Shown here: positions 34,657 through 46,169 of the stretch, one piece after another
Layout: each line of letters starts with the position of its first letter
How positions within the stretch are numbered: position 1 is the first letter of the stretch
From: Dendrolimus kikuchii
Lineage: Eukaryota; Arthropoda; Insecta; Lepidoptera; Lasiocampidae
Reading direction: 5' to 3'
NCBI GenBank assembly: GCA_019925095.2
Contig: CM034397.1
Coordinates: 5,599,763 to 5,663,762, forward strand
DNA length: 64,000 bases
The notes under the pieces: generated by a model
The model's input: only the letters and a program-made list of their open reading frames with translations
Told to the model about the DNA's origin: nothing
Database searches by the model: none
Position numbers and translations under genes: made by a program

Positions 34657-34844
34657 TTAATGAATGTGGTTATTATTGATCTTAACAATTTGCTCCTCGA
34701 TTGTGACGATAGACGCCCTACACCGTCTATTGTTATGTGTGGAACACTTCCAGCTCTTTCTGACATCTGTCCCTTTCGAAAAGCAGAACGTGTACCCTCC
34801 CAGACTTATCATTTTCCTTCCTGTCCGGGACATCACGAAATGTG
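34657..34844 (-). CDS. mod(mdg4): FLYWCH exon F17
   Basis: Acceptor TTTATTTACAG, first bases CA. Starts AHFVMSRTGRKMISLGGY. W32 is followed by K-C34, the loop is STHNNRR with Arg instead of Gly before C42, and it ends NNNHIH and TAA. Plus-strand frames over the same bases are shadows. Confidence 0.92.
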
Positions 34845-34979
34845 CTGTAAATAAAACTTAGCCTTAATAGGTAGGTGGTTACTACTTTTTAGCTGCATTA
34901 ACTACTACACCATTTCTCTGTAGTAATACACACACATACACCCACACACATTTTATCTTTATTTTATAATTTTTTTATT

Positions 34980-35100
34980 GTGAGATTGACAAACAGGCAG
35001 ACGGCTTACTTAAAGGAAATTGGTTACCGTCACCGATAGACGTTTGCAACACAAGGGGCGAAGCAAATGCGTTCCCCAGCTTTTAAGGTGGGATAGAGGA
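34980..35100 (-). repeat. Family A'-type fragment
   Basis: TTGACAAACAGGCAGACGGC start; see 14990 and 57740. Confidence 0.6.
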
Positions 35101-35187
35101 GATGAGTTAGGAAGGATAAAATAGAGATGGGATAGAAATATGTGATACAGGGATCAGACAGGAGGCATGGGATAATATAACACCGTC

Positions 35188-35429
35188 TGTTACGTCACGT
35201 ACATGGAGTAATCATTTCTTAATTAATTTAACATTAAACTTAAGAATAATAATATATACAGAAATCTTAACTACTACGTGAAAATATATAAAACCTAAAC
35301 ATGTTCGCAGATGCATCTCCGAAGGTTTTTTGTTTGGTGTATTGACAAATTTTGGCACGTTACATGGACTACTCGGTTTTAACATTGCAAATTATGTAGC
35401 AATAGTTACTCCATGTATGTGACGTAACA
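35188..35429. mobile_element. MITE-like element with ~24-bp inverted ends
   Basis: TGTTACGTCACGTACATGGA at the left and TCCATGTATGTGACGTAACA at the right are inverted partners with one mismatch, enclosing about 240 bp with no coding. Confidence 0.65.
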
Positions 35430-35760
35430 ATGTTATAATTTTAACAAGTCAAATTCTTATTTGACTACACTGAGTATCGTATCATAAAACTGGAATGATA
35501 GAAGAATATTTTAACGCTTGCTCTTTTATATGTATATAAAAGATATATATTTTATATGGCAGGTTGGCGGGTTGAACACATAGGTTTCTTACGCAGGTTT
35601 TGCTTGGTTCCTTTCCTTCTCCGTACATATTACAAAAATCTATGTCAATTATGTTATCTGTAACCTATCTAAGTCATATTTAATAAAATTTTCATACTCT
35701 ACACATTTGCAACAGCAAGGGACGTAATGAAGTTTTTTGTAGGAATTGTAATTAAAATAC

Positions 35761-35948
35761 CTAATGATTGTGATTATTATTGATTTTAACTATTTCCTCC
35801 TCAATTGTGAGGATAGACGCCGTACACCCCCTATTGTTATGCGTGGAACACCTCCAGCGTGTTCTCAGACCTGCTCCTGTTGCAGAGTAGAACGTGTAGC
35901 CATCCACATTTATCATTTTCTTTCCCGAGCGGGATAGCACAAAAAATG
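35761..35948 (-). CDS. mod(mdg4): FLYWCH exon F18
   Basis: Acceptor ATTTTCAG, first bases CA. Starts AFFVLSRSGKKMINVDGY; W32, C34 (STHNNRG), C42, H60 and H62, then TAG. The VDGY core is that of the F1-F6 group, while the FVLSR opening is that of F8-F21. Confidence 0.92.
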
Positions 35949-36013
35949 CTGAAAATATGAACTTTCTTTTTAAGTGTATTTCTGTTATTAATATTTGTTT
36001 AATACAGTGGTAA

Positions 36014-36328
36014 GTGCTTACTGTCAATAATGGACCACAAATTCAAAAAGAGTCGCTACGTCACCTAAACCTTTTAGACTTTAAATATCTGTTTACGCAC
36101 TGTTTAAAAACTTCATATTTTAGTCCTTTTGGCCGACCGTGGAAGAGAGTTCTTCCACAATTTGCACACATACGAGAAGAATACAACCATAATTTCATAC
36201 AAGCTCTGATTCAATATCTTAGAAAAGTGGACGCAGTGGAAGGTTTTGCACAAATTGAACATGATTTTTCTATCGGGAACAGAATTACAGTTTTGAAATA
36301 TTTAAGAAATTCACAAAAAGATACATAG
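36014..36328 (+). other. Unassigned plus-strand open frame
   Basis: A 104-codon frame opposite in strand to the exons, in the spacer between F18 and F19. It contains a charged, helix-like stretch (FGRPWKRVLPQFAHIREEY, then YLRKVDAVEGF and NRITVLKYLRN) and ends in TAG. I do not recognise the family. It could be a remnant of a transposon or retrocopied gene, or a host exon. The first codon is a GTG following a stop, so no real start is implied. Confidence 0.3.
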
Positions 36329-36808
36329 TTTGAGTCATTTCTATCTACGAATAGTAAAAAAATATTAATATAAATTAATTATTTCATCATCATTGCATTT
36401 TATGGTCGTTTTTTTACAACCTATATATTTAAAGTATAAATGTGTCGTTAAAAATGTACGGATTGATTTAATTTCCTAATTGGCACGTCTATCTGTTCAA
36501 ATAAACAAAAATTATACGCTCCATAGAGCAGCTCCTTCAGATTAGTTCTAGACCAAATTATATAAATATAGTAACTTTTGCTATCAGTGTATCCTTATAT
36601 ATGTGTGTAGCTTATAAAATAAAATTAGATAATATTATTTTATAGATAATTTTTAAGTTATATCTAAAATGTAACAAAATTAAACAACAGTATTTGGATC
36701 AGTCAGATACACATTAATAGTATCTCTCTTTATTAAATCTTTATCAAATATAGTCTTGAGACTTATTTTAATACTCGTAGTTATTAATGTCGCAGTTTTA
36801 AACATAGT

Positions 36809-36996
36809 CTAATGATTATGTTCACTTATTACCCTAACAATTTCTTCACCAACTGTGTTGATAAAAGCTTTGCAACCTCTGCTGTGGTGTGTAGAACAAG
36901 ACCAACGTGATTTTAGACCTGTAGTTCGCTGCCAACAAAACGTGTATTTTCCTAACTTTACAAGATGCTTTCCTGAGCGGGACATCACAAAGCATG
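36809..36996 (-). CDS. mod(mdg4): FLYWCH exon F19
   Basis: Acceptor CTTTAACAG, first bases CA. Reads ACFVMSRSGKHLVKLGKY, then CWQRTTGLKSRWSC with a Trp at residue 22, W32, C34, C42, H60 and H62, then TAG. KSRW and TTG link it to F7, F20 and F21. Confidence 0.92.
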
Positions 36997-38470
36997 CTGT
37001 TAAAGAAAAGTTTTCTTAATGACTTATGACGGGTTCCATATATTACCTTACTATCCATTCAATTGCCTTATTAGTGGTTAAAATTTGATATCAATGATTG
37101 TATGGGTACAAGCGATATTTACCAATGGTAAGATAAAACAGTCGATAATAAATCGAAATATGGCTCTGATAGGTTACAATAGGCACTACAATTGCCAGTG
37201 GACTTCGCCAATTGGGTAATATATCGTCGACGAAGTGCCAACACTTCCTAAGCGATTGAGCACATATTTTGCTGTAGAGGTAATAAATAACGTTAAAATG
37301 AAAAATGTTCATTTATTGAAAAATTAAATATAAAAATATATAAAAACATGCGCACGAGCTCGGCTCCGGCGCTCGAATAAGGGCTGTTACAAGACCTTCT
37401 AATTTCAAAACACCGTATGTACCCACTGGTGGATATTATTTTATTTAGGATCTTATTTCATTGTATTAAAGTTTGAACTTGTACATAAAAAAAATTATGT
37501 ATGGTCGACTGGAGTGAGCGTAATGCATTTTCGTAACCTAACGATTGCTGCGAGTCCATTCTGCAAGCTGCGTAAGAGAACTTCGTACCAAAAAAGTGTT
37601 GTAGCAAACCTTAGTATTATTGAAATTATAATGCTATTTTATTAAGTACTAGTTAAGTATAAAGTTATATGGGTTTTATTTTTTCTTTAACTGCACTATT
37701 TTCATAAAAATGTTAGCAATAGGCACTTCTTTGTCGACATAGATATTTTACGAAATCCGTTTGCAATGTCTCTTGTTGTGCGTGCACACGTAACATTGTT
37801 TTAATGTGTTTAGTCTGGTTGTTTATTGTATCTACGCTTGGTAACGTCAGCATAGAAAAAAAGGGCAAAACAGCAGTAAATACTATAGTGAACTATCAAA
37901 TTATGAACCTACACCAAAATTTTTGTTGGTAACGTTACCTAGTTCAAACACATAGATAAGCTTATTAAGACATGTCACTATTACTAACTATTATACTTAT
38001 ATTATAGATTTCTAGTAATTTTGCGCAGAGGCCGGATAAAGACGTAGAATCCCACATTCATTACATCTATTACCCACAAAACCGTTTATTAAAACCACAT
38101 ATTCACTGAAACCTTTCAAAACTATCATATAATCTGAAAATCGCGTTGATTTAAATATTGAATGCCTAACTTGCCGCCGTTACCGAGGTCATACAACCAA
38201 AATCTCATACGCAGCGCAAGACAGACTTTATAATAAAGTGTCTAGCATTTTCGCAACTATTTTTCTTGTGCAGTGGTCCGTTACAAACGCTGTACATGAT
38301 CGAAGAATGCTTATTATAAAAAAAGCATTACAGTGATCTCTCTCACACGCCTGACGTATATACGCCGCATCAGACATCTGAGAGAAAGCACTGAAGCCCT
38401 GAACATTGACCGATACCTTACTTATTCCATCTTTCTCCTTTATTATGGTTCTTTAGGAAAATTTGAAGGA
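36997..38470. other. Long spacer between F19 and F20
   Basis: About 1.5 kb with no gene recognised and no FLYWCH remnant seen. Confidence 0.35.
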
Positions 38471-38728
38471 AATGCAGGAACGTGTAAACAACCCACAACC
38501 AGGGGGTAGGGTATTTGCCCATTTGGGTGGCTACCATCCCTGGTCAAAAGTATCCGCCATAACAAATTTGAGTTTTGTTCCGGCATTAGTACCCAGGTTC
38601 GAGTTTCCCTTTAGAGAGCGGCAGCACATTGGTAGCGCCTTTGGTGTTATTAATGTCCATAGGCAATGGTAAATGCTTTCCATCAGGTGGGCCGTCTGCC
38701 TGTCTGCTAAACCCAAACAATAAAAAAA
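38471..38728 (+). repeat. Family A repeat, copy 7 (5' deletion)
   Basis: ATGCAGGAACGTGTAAACAA start, then the usual body, ending AACAATAAAAAAACT; most of the GAGAAAGAATAC-to-GGCGAC head is missing. Confidence 0.8.
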
Positions 38729-39250
38729 CTGCATTCAGGTAAAGAATAATAATAGCATATTAAATATTTATATATGTATTGTTGCTTAGATTAACATTTA
38801 TGACATTAAAAAAAAAGATGGATAAACATTAAGGCCATATTTGGAATTATATAACTTATGAGCAAACCGACGCTTGAGCCACTTGACAATCGATATAAAT
38901 ACTTTCTTACAACTCCATTATCTCCTTGAAAAGTAATTATACAACAATTTCTATATGCATTTTTAAGTTTAGACGTGTTGCTGGGGAGTTTCTTGCCGCT
39001 CCTTTAAACAGCGTTAACACGTTGCGAAGCGGTGTACACAGAATAAGAAGTAGATTTAAATTTGTGTTCGCCAATGAGACTTCTTATGAATTTAAAAGAA
39101 AATGTCTACGACTCCGTGACGTTTCGTATATTTAAAACTACTTTTAAAATAGACCGGGTTATTAACTCAAGATTCGATTTCTTTATGAGTTTTATTTTAT
39201 AGAACGTGCCTGCTCCAGAGGACATTGGTTGTAAGTAAATGAAATCTAAT

Positions 39251-39572
39251 GGTTATAATATTTTCTTAAGTTTTCGCGACTTATATACATAATAAAACTA
39301 CGTTTTGACGGTTTTAAGCGCGGTAATTTTATTTGATTTTGGTTTTTCCGACGTTTCGGCCACTTTTCAGTGGCCGTGATCACGGAAGACAAAGTTGTCA
39401 AGTGTCAACGAGTATTGTTAAATACTCAATAAATAAAACTTTAACAATACTCGTTGACACTTGACATCTTTGTCTTCCGTGATCACGGCCACTGAAAAGT
39501 GTCCGAAACGTCGGAAAAAACAAAATCAAATAAAATTACCGCGCTTAAAGCCGTTAAAACGTAGTTTTATTA
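39251..39572. mobile_element. Penelope-like terminal repeats in head-to-head inverted pair
   Basis: Left half ATAATAAAACTACGTTTTGA to AAATACTC, right half the reverse complement from GAGTATTG or so to CGTAGTTTTATTAT. CCGACGTTTCGG on one arm and CCGAAACGTCGG on the other. Inverted terminal-repeat pairs are a known Penelope-like product. It abuts the stop codon of exon F20. Confidence 0.8.
39566..39571 (-). promoter_or_regulatory. Transposon-borne AATAAA immediately after the F20 stop
   Basis: The minus strand reads TAG ATAATAAAACTACG: the poly(A) hexamer begins 2 nt past the F20 stop and lies inside the Penelope-like terminal repeat. Confidence 0.45.
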
Positions 39573-39573
39573 T

Positions 39574-39761
39574 CTAATGGTTATGTTCATTTTTAATGCG
39601 CACGATTTCTTCATCAACCATGCTGATAACAGCCTTACATCCCTTGCTGTTGTGAGTAGAGCAAATCCAACGTGACTTGATCCCCAACAACATCTGCCGA
39701 CAGAACGTGTACTTTCCTACTTTTATCAGGTTTTTCCCAGTCCGTGATCTAACAAAATGTG
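39574..39761 (-). CDS. mod(mdg4): FLYWCH exon F20
   Basis: Acceptor CTTTACAG, first bases CA. Reads AHFVRSRTGKNLIKVGKY, then RQMLLGIKSRWIC with W32, C34, C42, H60 and H62, then TAG. Its 3' untranslated region is entirely Penelope-like sequence from the base after next, so that element may define its transcript end. Confidence 0.92.
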
Positions 39762-40554
39762 CTGTAAAGAGAAAAAAATGTTTTTATGTATTTCAACTGG
39801 AACTAAATTATCGACGTGCAAGCTTTCTAGCTGTGTTTTTATCTATGTGTGTACTTATTATATAACGAAATATTTTTTAAAGTTTACACATCTCATGAAG
39901 TATGATATATCTTAAAAATTAATCAATAATATTGTTAAAAATATTAAAGTACTTACGGCCACATTTAGATACAACAACTTAAGCTGGTACTAGACAATTC
40001 GACTGAATTGATTATATTTGGTCGAAAGGTTCAGAAATGAAAGAAAAAAACGACAATGATATTGAATGAGTCCTTTTTACATTTATATGGATCACTATGT
40101 ATTCGTAACGATTTCATAAAACAAAAGAATAATGCGGATACTCCTTATACTCCGGGATTTTAGTTTATAATATCAAAGCACAGTAAAATCCAATCATTTT
40201 TAAAATAATAAAATTATACATTTCTGGTCTATCAAATTGTATCTAATATTATACAATTATTCAATAATTTAAATCAATCATCGATCCAAAGCCTCAGACG
40301 CATAAAAGAAAAGAGGAACCCACGTGTGCCAAAGCTTCATATGAAGTGAAGCATTTTTTTAAAGTTGTGTGCGTAAATTTATGTAGTATACATACACATG
40401 GTTTGCGTCTCTGTGGTTAATAGTAATGCATCATTTACCGGCTTCACTGTGAGAGCTTGGGGCTGGGTCTACCTACTTTGTACGTCTGAATCCAAAGTAC
40501 GAAATCATTTATTCAAAATATGTTTATATACTATTGGTAATAAATGTGCACGAA
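39762..40554. other. Spacer upstream of F20
   Basis: A degenerate small repeat (TTGGTCGAAAGGTTCAG) lies at about 40018. No gene recognised. Confidence 0.3.
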
Positions 40555-40665
40555 TGAAAATATTAATCAAAGAAGATGAAGCGATTGTTTGTGAGGATTG
40601 TCACAAGTGGAGATCCATCGTCTCTGCCTACTTCATTGGAAACAGGCGTGATAATATTGTTGCGA
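40555..40665 (+). repeat. Diverged RTE 3' tip (second subfamily)
   Basis: AAGTGGAGATCCATCGTCTC and ACAGGCGTGATAAT; compare 29140. Confidence 0.6.
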
Positions 40666-41428
40666 GCCGATACTAATCCTTTGCAGGTGTATTTGAATAT
40701 TAGTGATCTATTGTTCACGCTAATTTCTTTGTTCACGCCGCCGTAAAACGTCAAAAAACTTTCTTTCCTCTGTTGGTATTTCATGCGAATTCTTAGAAGG
40801 CATTAAGCCAACAAGTTAATGATTTCAAGAACCAGTGGGCGGCATGTTACTAAGAGGCCATGTCTAATTTACATACAATGAGGGTTGCTCAGTCGGGAAA
40901 CACGCCAGTCGTGTTCTGGCCGCGAACGAAGCGTCACCTAGTGCACTTTCGGAGCGAGTATCTTATAACGACGAACTTTGCGATCGCGCATGAGCGTTTA
41001 TATGGTAACGATTTTGTGCCCCATACACGTACAACAAAATCAAACCGTGTGGTTTTGTTGTACGTGCATGAATGAAATTTGTATTGTAAATAAATGTAAA
41101 TTTTGTTGTATTCGGCTATACTTGTAAAAACTCTGAATTACGTGTATTTTATGTACTTCTAATAAACCCTGTGATAATGCCGAAGGCAGTTTCGAATTTA
41201 CAACCTTCAAATTCGTAACAATATGTTTGTTGTACGTATATAAGCTTTAAAAATTCGTATCGATAATGTAGATATTTGTATTAGTACAATATATTCTACT
41301 TTTCAGATAATATTCCGGGAATGTCCATGTATAACATTTCGTTTCAATGACAAAGATCGTACTATCTGATTTCGACCTCTGTTAATTAGTAATGTTTTGC
41401 AAGCGTCGAATACAGTTTAAGGAATAGC
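40666..41428. other. Spacer downstream of F21
   Basis: Holds a hairpin at 41024-41071. A moderately GC-rich patch (40870-41000) is unidentified. No gene recognised. Confidence 0.3.
41024..41071. repeat. Inverted repeat / hairpin
   Basis: CACGTACAACAAAA and TTTTGTTGTACGTG are perfect 14-bp partners about 16 bp apart. Confidence 0.75.
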
Positions 41429-41616
41429 CTAGTGATTATGTTCATTTTTGATTTTAATGATTTCCTTTTCTAAGGTAGTGATAGTGGCTTTACATCCTTT
41501 TCCATTATGCGTGGAGCACATCCAACGAGTTTTCAACCCAGTAGTTCGATGGTGACAGTACCTATAATTTCCCATTTTGATTAAATACCTTCCGGCGCGT
41601 GATAACACGAAATGTG
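41429..41616 (-). CDS. mod(mdg4): FLYWCH exon F21
   Basis: Acceptor TTTTTACAG, first bases CA. Reads AHFVLSRAGRYLIKMGNY; F20 is replaced by Tyr (YRYC). The block HHRTTGLKTRWMC holds W32 and C34; C42, H60 and H62 follow, then TAG. The reading frame is open about 210 nt back into the intron, so a naive gene call would be too long. Confidence 0.92.
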
Positions 41617-41824
41617 CTGTAAAAATATGTAAACATACTCTTGAGTCGTATACACTGTAAATTATATAGTTCAAATTTGCGATTAGTAAACAATGCGAAA
41701 GCATAAGCGTGGAAGAAGTACTAGGAATAAAAAACGAATTGCCCATTAACATATCTAACTCTGTGAACAGTTTCGAAATCCTAATGACTAAGGCTGATAT
41801 TACGTAGTGTTCAGTTCTGTCTTT

Positions 41825-41955
41825 CAATTTCTATGAGTCAACCAAAATGATGCATGTAACCATAAAATTGATACCAATCATTTAATATCGTCGCGCCTCT
41901 CATTTCTGTGCTGAAAACTCAAATTGATTTTGGTTGATTCACATAACGCATTCAG
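41825..41955. mobile_element. Small inverted-repeat element (GGTTGA family)
   Basis: GAGTCAACCAAAATGATGC and GATTTTGGTTGATTCAC at its ends are inverted partners. Related sequence at 43010-43150 and 56850-57005. Confidence 0.55.
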
Positions 41956-42604
41956 CTAGAGCAGATTGTTCTTTAGCGACATCTAGTCCTCTATGATTTC
42001 GAAACTTTTCAAAGCTATGTTTTTACTGAGCAAATGTCACACCATAAGTATATTAATCACAAGAAAATATGCATTCAACTACCAAACATTATTGCAGAGA
42101 AGTATACTTCTGGGATGGTTTTCAAGTCGATAAGACGCTGCATGGATGCGTCAACACCATTATACCCTAAACTAGCTTAATCTACATTAAATAATGTTAT
42201 AAACAAGGTAAATGTTATTGATTAATACTATTAATTAGTATGCAAATATGTATGACATCAAATCAAATCATTTATTTGCTCAAAAACATGGTAAATAAAA
42301 AACATCACAGGACAAAGTTAGTTTATGTTTCACGTGTTTTTGCCCTTTCAGGCATGCAAATGGTAACTAAAAAACACCGTAAAAATCAACAGAGTCCAGT
42401 ACAACCATTTTTTTAATATTTATATATGATTATATTAATTTAGCTTAGGGCAGAAATCGTATTATTGTAATTTGTCATGGCTACATTAAAAATCGCTTTC
42501 GGATTACCCGTAAATGCGTAAACTCATAGCAAAAAGGAAAAACTCTTTATTTCAGAGATAATGTGATGATGATGTACTATGCATTTCTATTATCCAGGCT
42601 TTTG
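41956..42604. other. Spacer
   Basis: No gene recognised. Confidence 0.3.
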
Positions 42605-42710
42605 ACGGCCACGGTGGTTGAGTGAGCTAAGCTTTTTCTGGCTTTGCTCACTGGAGAGTAGAGGCTCCGGGTTGGATTCCTGGCATGGTAAATTTCGTAA
42701 ACGAACTTTA
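42605..42710 (+). repeat. tRNA-like SINE head (second type)
   Basis: GGTGGTTGAGTGAGCTAAGC followed by CCGGGTTGGATTCCTGG resembles a tRNA-type box A/box B pair, with box B imperfect. No intact tRNA fold is claimed. Confidence 0.4.
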
Positions 42711-43009
42711 CGTTCTTTACTTTCTATGGTCTGGGTGTATGGGATTGGCCTCGGAGTGGTCCGTTGTATATTACCAATAACACAAACGTAACTTCCTTGA
42801 TTTGTGGAAAGACAATGATGTGTTCATCTGTAGATTATTTATTTATTGTTATTTATTTTAAAAGACACACAATTTGGTATATATTAACTAAATAAAAATT
42901 ACATTTCTAATCATACTTCTAACAGTTTTAAATGTGCAATTATCACACATGTGTAATTATCATTACATATTCGAATAATTAAATTACACACCGTTCTCTA
43001 CAAGCTGAA

Positions 43010-43150
43010 ACACATGACTCAAACAAATTGAATAACTTTGGTTGAAAGATGCTTAACTGATACGATGAATTGTATTATTCAACTTTCCATTTGCATGGAT
43101 CACTTTGGTTGGTTCAATCAAAGTGAAAGACAAGTGAACCATGTAATATC
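43010..43150. mobile_element. Small inverted-repeat element (GGTTGA family), copy 2
   Basis: Shares TTTGGTTGAAAGATGC and GGATCACTTTGGTTGG with related copies. Confidence 0.5.
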
Positions 43151-43167
43151 ACATTATTAAAATTTTA

Positions 43168-43280
43168 CAAAAACCTGCCAAGCCGCCTTAGACAAGCGTG
43201 GCTGGTATACTGCCCCCCACCCCCCCACAGTGGGAGACCCGAGCCCAGTAGTGGGACGTTTGTAGGCTGTTATTATTTTT
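43168..43280 (+). repeat. SINE 3' fragment
   Basis: AACCTGCCAAGCCGCCTTAG to GAGCCCAGTAGTGGGACG, then TATTATT; matches the 3' half of the SINE at 5087. Confidence 0.8.
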
Positions 43281-43298
43281 TCTTTAGATGATACTGAT

Positions 43299-43498
43299 TT
43301 AATGACTATCAGCGGTATGATTATGGTCGTTACAAATTTTCACTATTTCATTATCAATAGTGAAAACAACAGCTTTACACCTTCTATTGTGCTGTGCACA
43401 TATCCATCGTACCTTTGGACCTGAGTTTTTTCGACAATAGAATTTGTGTCCTGCCAAACGGAGCTGGAGAGTTCCATGTGGTGAAGTAAAGAATAAAC
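43299..43498 (-). CDS. mod(mdg4): FLYWCH exon F22 (divergent)
   Basis: Acceptor TTTTCAG, first bases GT. Reads GLFFTSPHGTLQLRLAGH, with His at 18 in place of Tyr; F20, W32 and C34 kept. The loop is AQHNRR (x6), so the second Cys is C41. The His pair is followed by TADSH and TAA. No stop or frameshift despite the divergence; the most unusual intact FLYWCH copy in the array. Confidence 0.88.
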
Positions 43499-44085
43499 CT
43501 GAAAATTAAGATGTTATGCGATTCATTTACGGTTAAAGGCATGCCCCATGGCCTCGCACATTCATATGCCATAGGATACATTACTTTCCTGAAATATAAT
43601 TAGAGCATTCCATGCTCCTCTTAGTACAATAGTTACGTGTATTAATTAATTGAAAAATATAAATGTTTTATACAGGTACAGACTAGAGGTCTCGGCAGAC
43701 GTTGTCGTGCCCTGAAAAAATAAAAATCTAGGATTCAATTCCAGCACCATCTACCGGTTCCAATTGTGAATATAAACTATAAAGGGAACACTCGAACACA
43801 AAAAAAATCATCAAAATCGATGCAGAAGATTAGGAGGACCTTAGAACCCGATCCCAGCGTCATGTACTGGTTACAATTGTGAATCTAAAACATGCGAGGA
43901 CCAACTCAAACACACACTAAAATTTTCATCACAATCGGTAAAGACGTTGTCAGGTTAAGCGCGTACATACATTTCTACGAATCATTTTCATTTATATATA
44001 ATTTCGTCTACAGTAGTATAAATCAAGAAATATGTATTGACAAGAAGATTCCGATACACATTTATAACACTATAATCAAAAAAGT
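43499..44085. other. Spacer upstream of F22
   Basis: Contains Helitron-like scraps (CCATCTACCGGTTCCAATTG) near 43750 and 43870. No gene recognised. Confidence 0.35.
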
Positions 44086-44372
44086 ATATGAAAGAATGCA
44101 TGATGAAAGAATGACTAAACAGATATACAACGCAAAAGTGGATGGATGCAGAAGTCGTGGAAGGCCACGACACATCTTCCATGATCAAATTGATCGTGTA
44201 CTAACAGAAGGTGATGTCAGGAGCCTTAAGAACAGACGAGCGTGCATGACAAGAGTTATGAATGTCAAAGAAGCAAGTGAGGTGTGTAAGAATAAGACTA
44301 AATGGCGCTCTGTCGTTCGTGCCTACCCCGCAAGGGAACTGGCGTGAAGTTATGTATGTATGTATGTATGTA
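44086..44372 (+). pseudogene. RTE-type LINE 3' end, copy 5
   Basis: The plus strand encodes ERMHDERMTKQIYNAKVDG through VVRAYPARELA and its stop, then a TATG tail. Upstream coding is missing. Confidence 0.87.
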
Positions 44373-44689
44373 AATTTCAGACATAGATAGGGAAGGAGTA
44401 ACTAGAGAAATAGAAATTAAAAAAGAAAGAAATCAGATTTACTTTCACGTTTATATTAGGACATATTAGTATGTTTTTTTTTTAATTGTATAACCTTATT
44501 TACAGTAATAATAAAAACACATGAGTATAAAGAATATACTATATTGTGAGTATAAATCAATTTCGAAACCGATACAGTACAGACTTACTACATTATTATT
44601 TATTAAGGTTTATGGCTTGGCAGCTAGGCCTTTAAGCCAAATCGTAGATTACAGTATAGTTTCTTCATTTTCTTAAGCCTAATCTCAGC

Positions 44690-44905
44690 TGAACTGTATA
44701 GGTTATCAAATGACGCCATTCAACGGAGTTCTTGTGACAACTCGAAAGGCCACATTTGACTATACAGTTCGCATTTCTCACAAAAACACATAATTACTAA
44801 TCAAATACTATCAATTTCCTACAACTACTGTTCATTTTAGAGTAATTTTACACATTTTTAGAAAATAAAACTGCACAGCACAACATCTCCTTTGAGTTCC
44901 CGCCA
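44690..44905 (+). repeat. Unnamed repeat, inverted copy of 48205-48420
   Basis: GAACTGTATAGGTTATC through GGCCACATTTGACTATACAG and CACAGCACAACATCTCC reappear reverse-complemented at 48205-48420. Confidence 0.7.
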
Positions 44906-44984
44906 AAAAAACCAACACTTACTACATATTACGACGATGTAGGACCGACTTTGCAATCACCAGACAGAATATTCAGAGAATAAA

Positions 44985-45095
44985 GTAGCATGGAAAAATT
45001 AAAAATGTCACTTGAATGGTTTCAATTTTGAATTCACTCGGGTTACATTTATTCGACGGATAACTTTTATTTGATGATTAAAAAATCGGACCTTA
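44985..45095. mobile_element. Small non-autonomous element (family F), copy 2
   Basis: Shares GGTTACATTTATTCGACGGA and GATAACTTTTATTTGATG with copies at 29330 and 59335. Confidence 0.55.
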
Positions 45096-45180
45096 AAATT
45101 CAAAAGTATCTAGAAATAGGTAATCAGGCGTGAATGTCCAAAGGATAAAAAACAATTGAAAAGATTATAGTAGTGTCAAA

Positions 45181-45368
45181 TCAGTGATTATGTTCATTTT
45201 TGATGTAAGTAATAATATCTTTGTAACGCCTTACAATTGCTCTGCAACCTCTACTGTGATGTGTAGAACACTGCCAACTGGTCCTTTCGCCTCTCATATT
45301 CTGCTTGTTAAACCTGTATCCATTGATACAAATTATTGGATATCCTTTTTTTGACGTTGTGAACATAA
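45181..45368 (-). CDS. mod(mdg4): FLYWCH exon F23
   Basis: Acceptor CGTTTCAG, first bases TT. Reads VMFTTSKKGYPIICINGY; W32, Q33, C34 (STHHSRG), C42, H60 and H62, then TGA. Basic between the Cys and His pairs (VRRYKD). Confidence 0.9.
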
Positions 45369-46169
45369 CTGAAACGAAAAATTGGTTTTATTTTCTCATA
45401 AATGATAATTATATTGCTTAAAACAAGGAAAATGTTATTGCAACGGATTAAATATACTCCATTTTCTATAATGTTCTGTATTATTTTTTCCTCAATCAAG
45501 AGGATTAGAAGTGATCAGTTTAAGTGCTAAAGATGCCTTTGTTGAAACTAATTTTTGAGAAGTTCATTTTAATTTATGGTGAAATACTTCCTGAAAACAT
45601 AGTAGTAGTAATAATAAGTAAAATCATGGAACAATGTAACCTCTAGCTAAAAGAAAACCCTGTAATAGAAATAAGTAGAATTTATAAATTTATTGGTAAA
45701 AAATTAATAAAAGTAATAGACTCGGACTTATCTCGCTCGCCCGGGCCAAAATTGAAAAAAAAAATGGTGAACAGTAAAGTGTTTTCACATTTCAAAACAG
45801 CTCGACGGATTGGTTTCAAACTAACATTTTTTAAAGTGCTTACAAGCTCCATTGCCTTGATTATTTTCAACGTTTAGAAAAGGCATAACAATTATCACAC
45901 ACACACACACACACACGCACACCCCTATTCTATCCTCCTGTACCTACTATCCTCGGTTTTTTGTCTCTCCGATCTCATCACCTCCATTTCATACCCCTAT
46001 TTTATCCTCCGATTATATCCCTATCCTATTTCCTATCCCCGCCCTTATATCTTATCCCTCATATCCCTTCTGTCACATCCTAGAGCGCTAATAGAGTTGC
46101 AATCTATAAACGACGGTAACCATTTTACAAAAAAGGTTGTTTCGGGCAAACAGGCGGTTAAGGTGCTTC
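45369..46169. other. Spacer upstream of F23
   Basis: CA repeat at 45898-45917 followed by a C/T-rich stretch to about 46080. No gene recognised. Confidence 0.35.
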
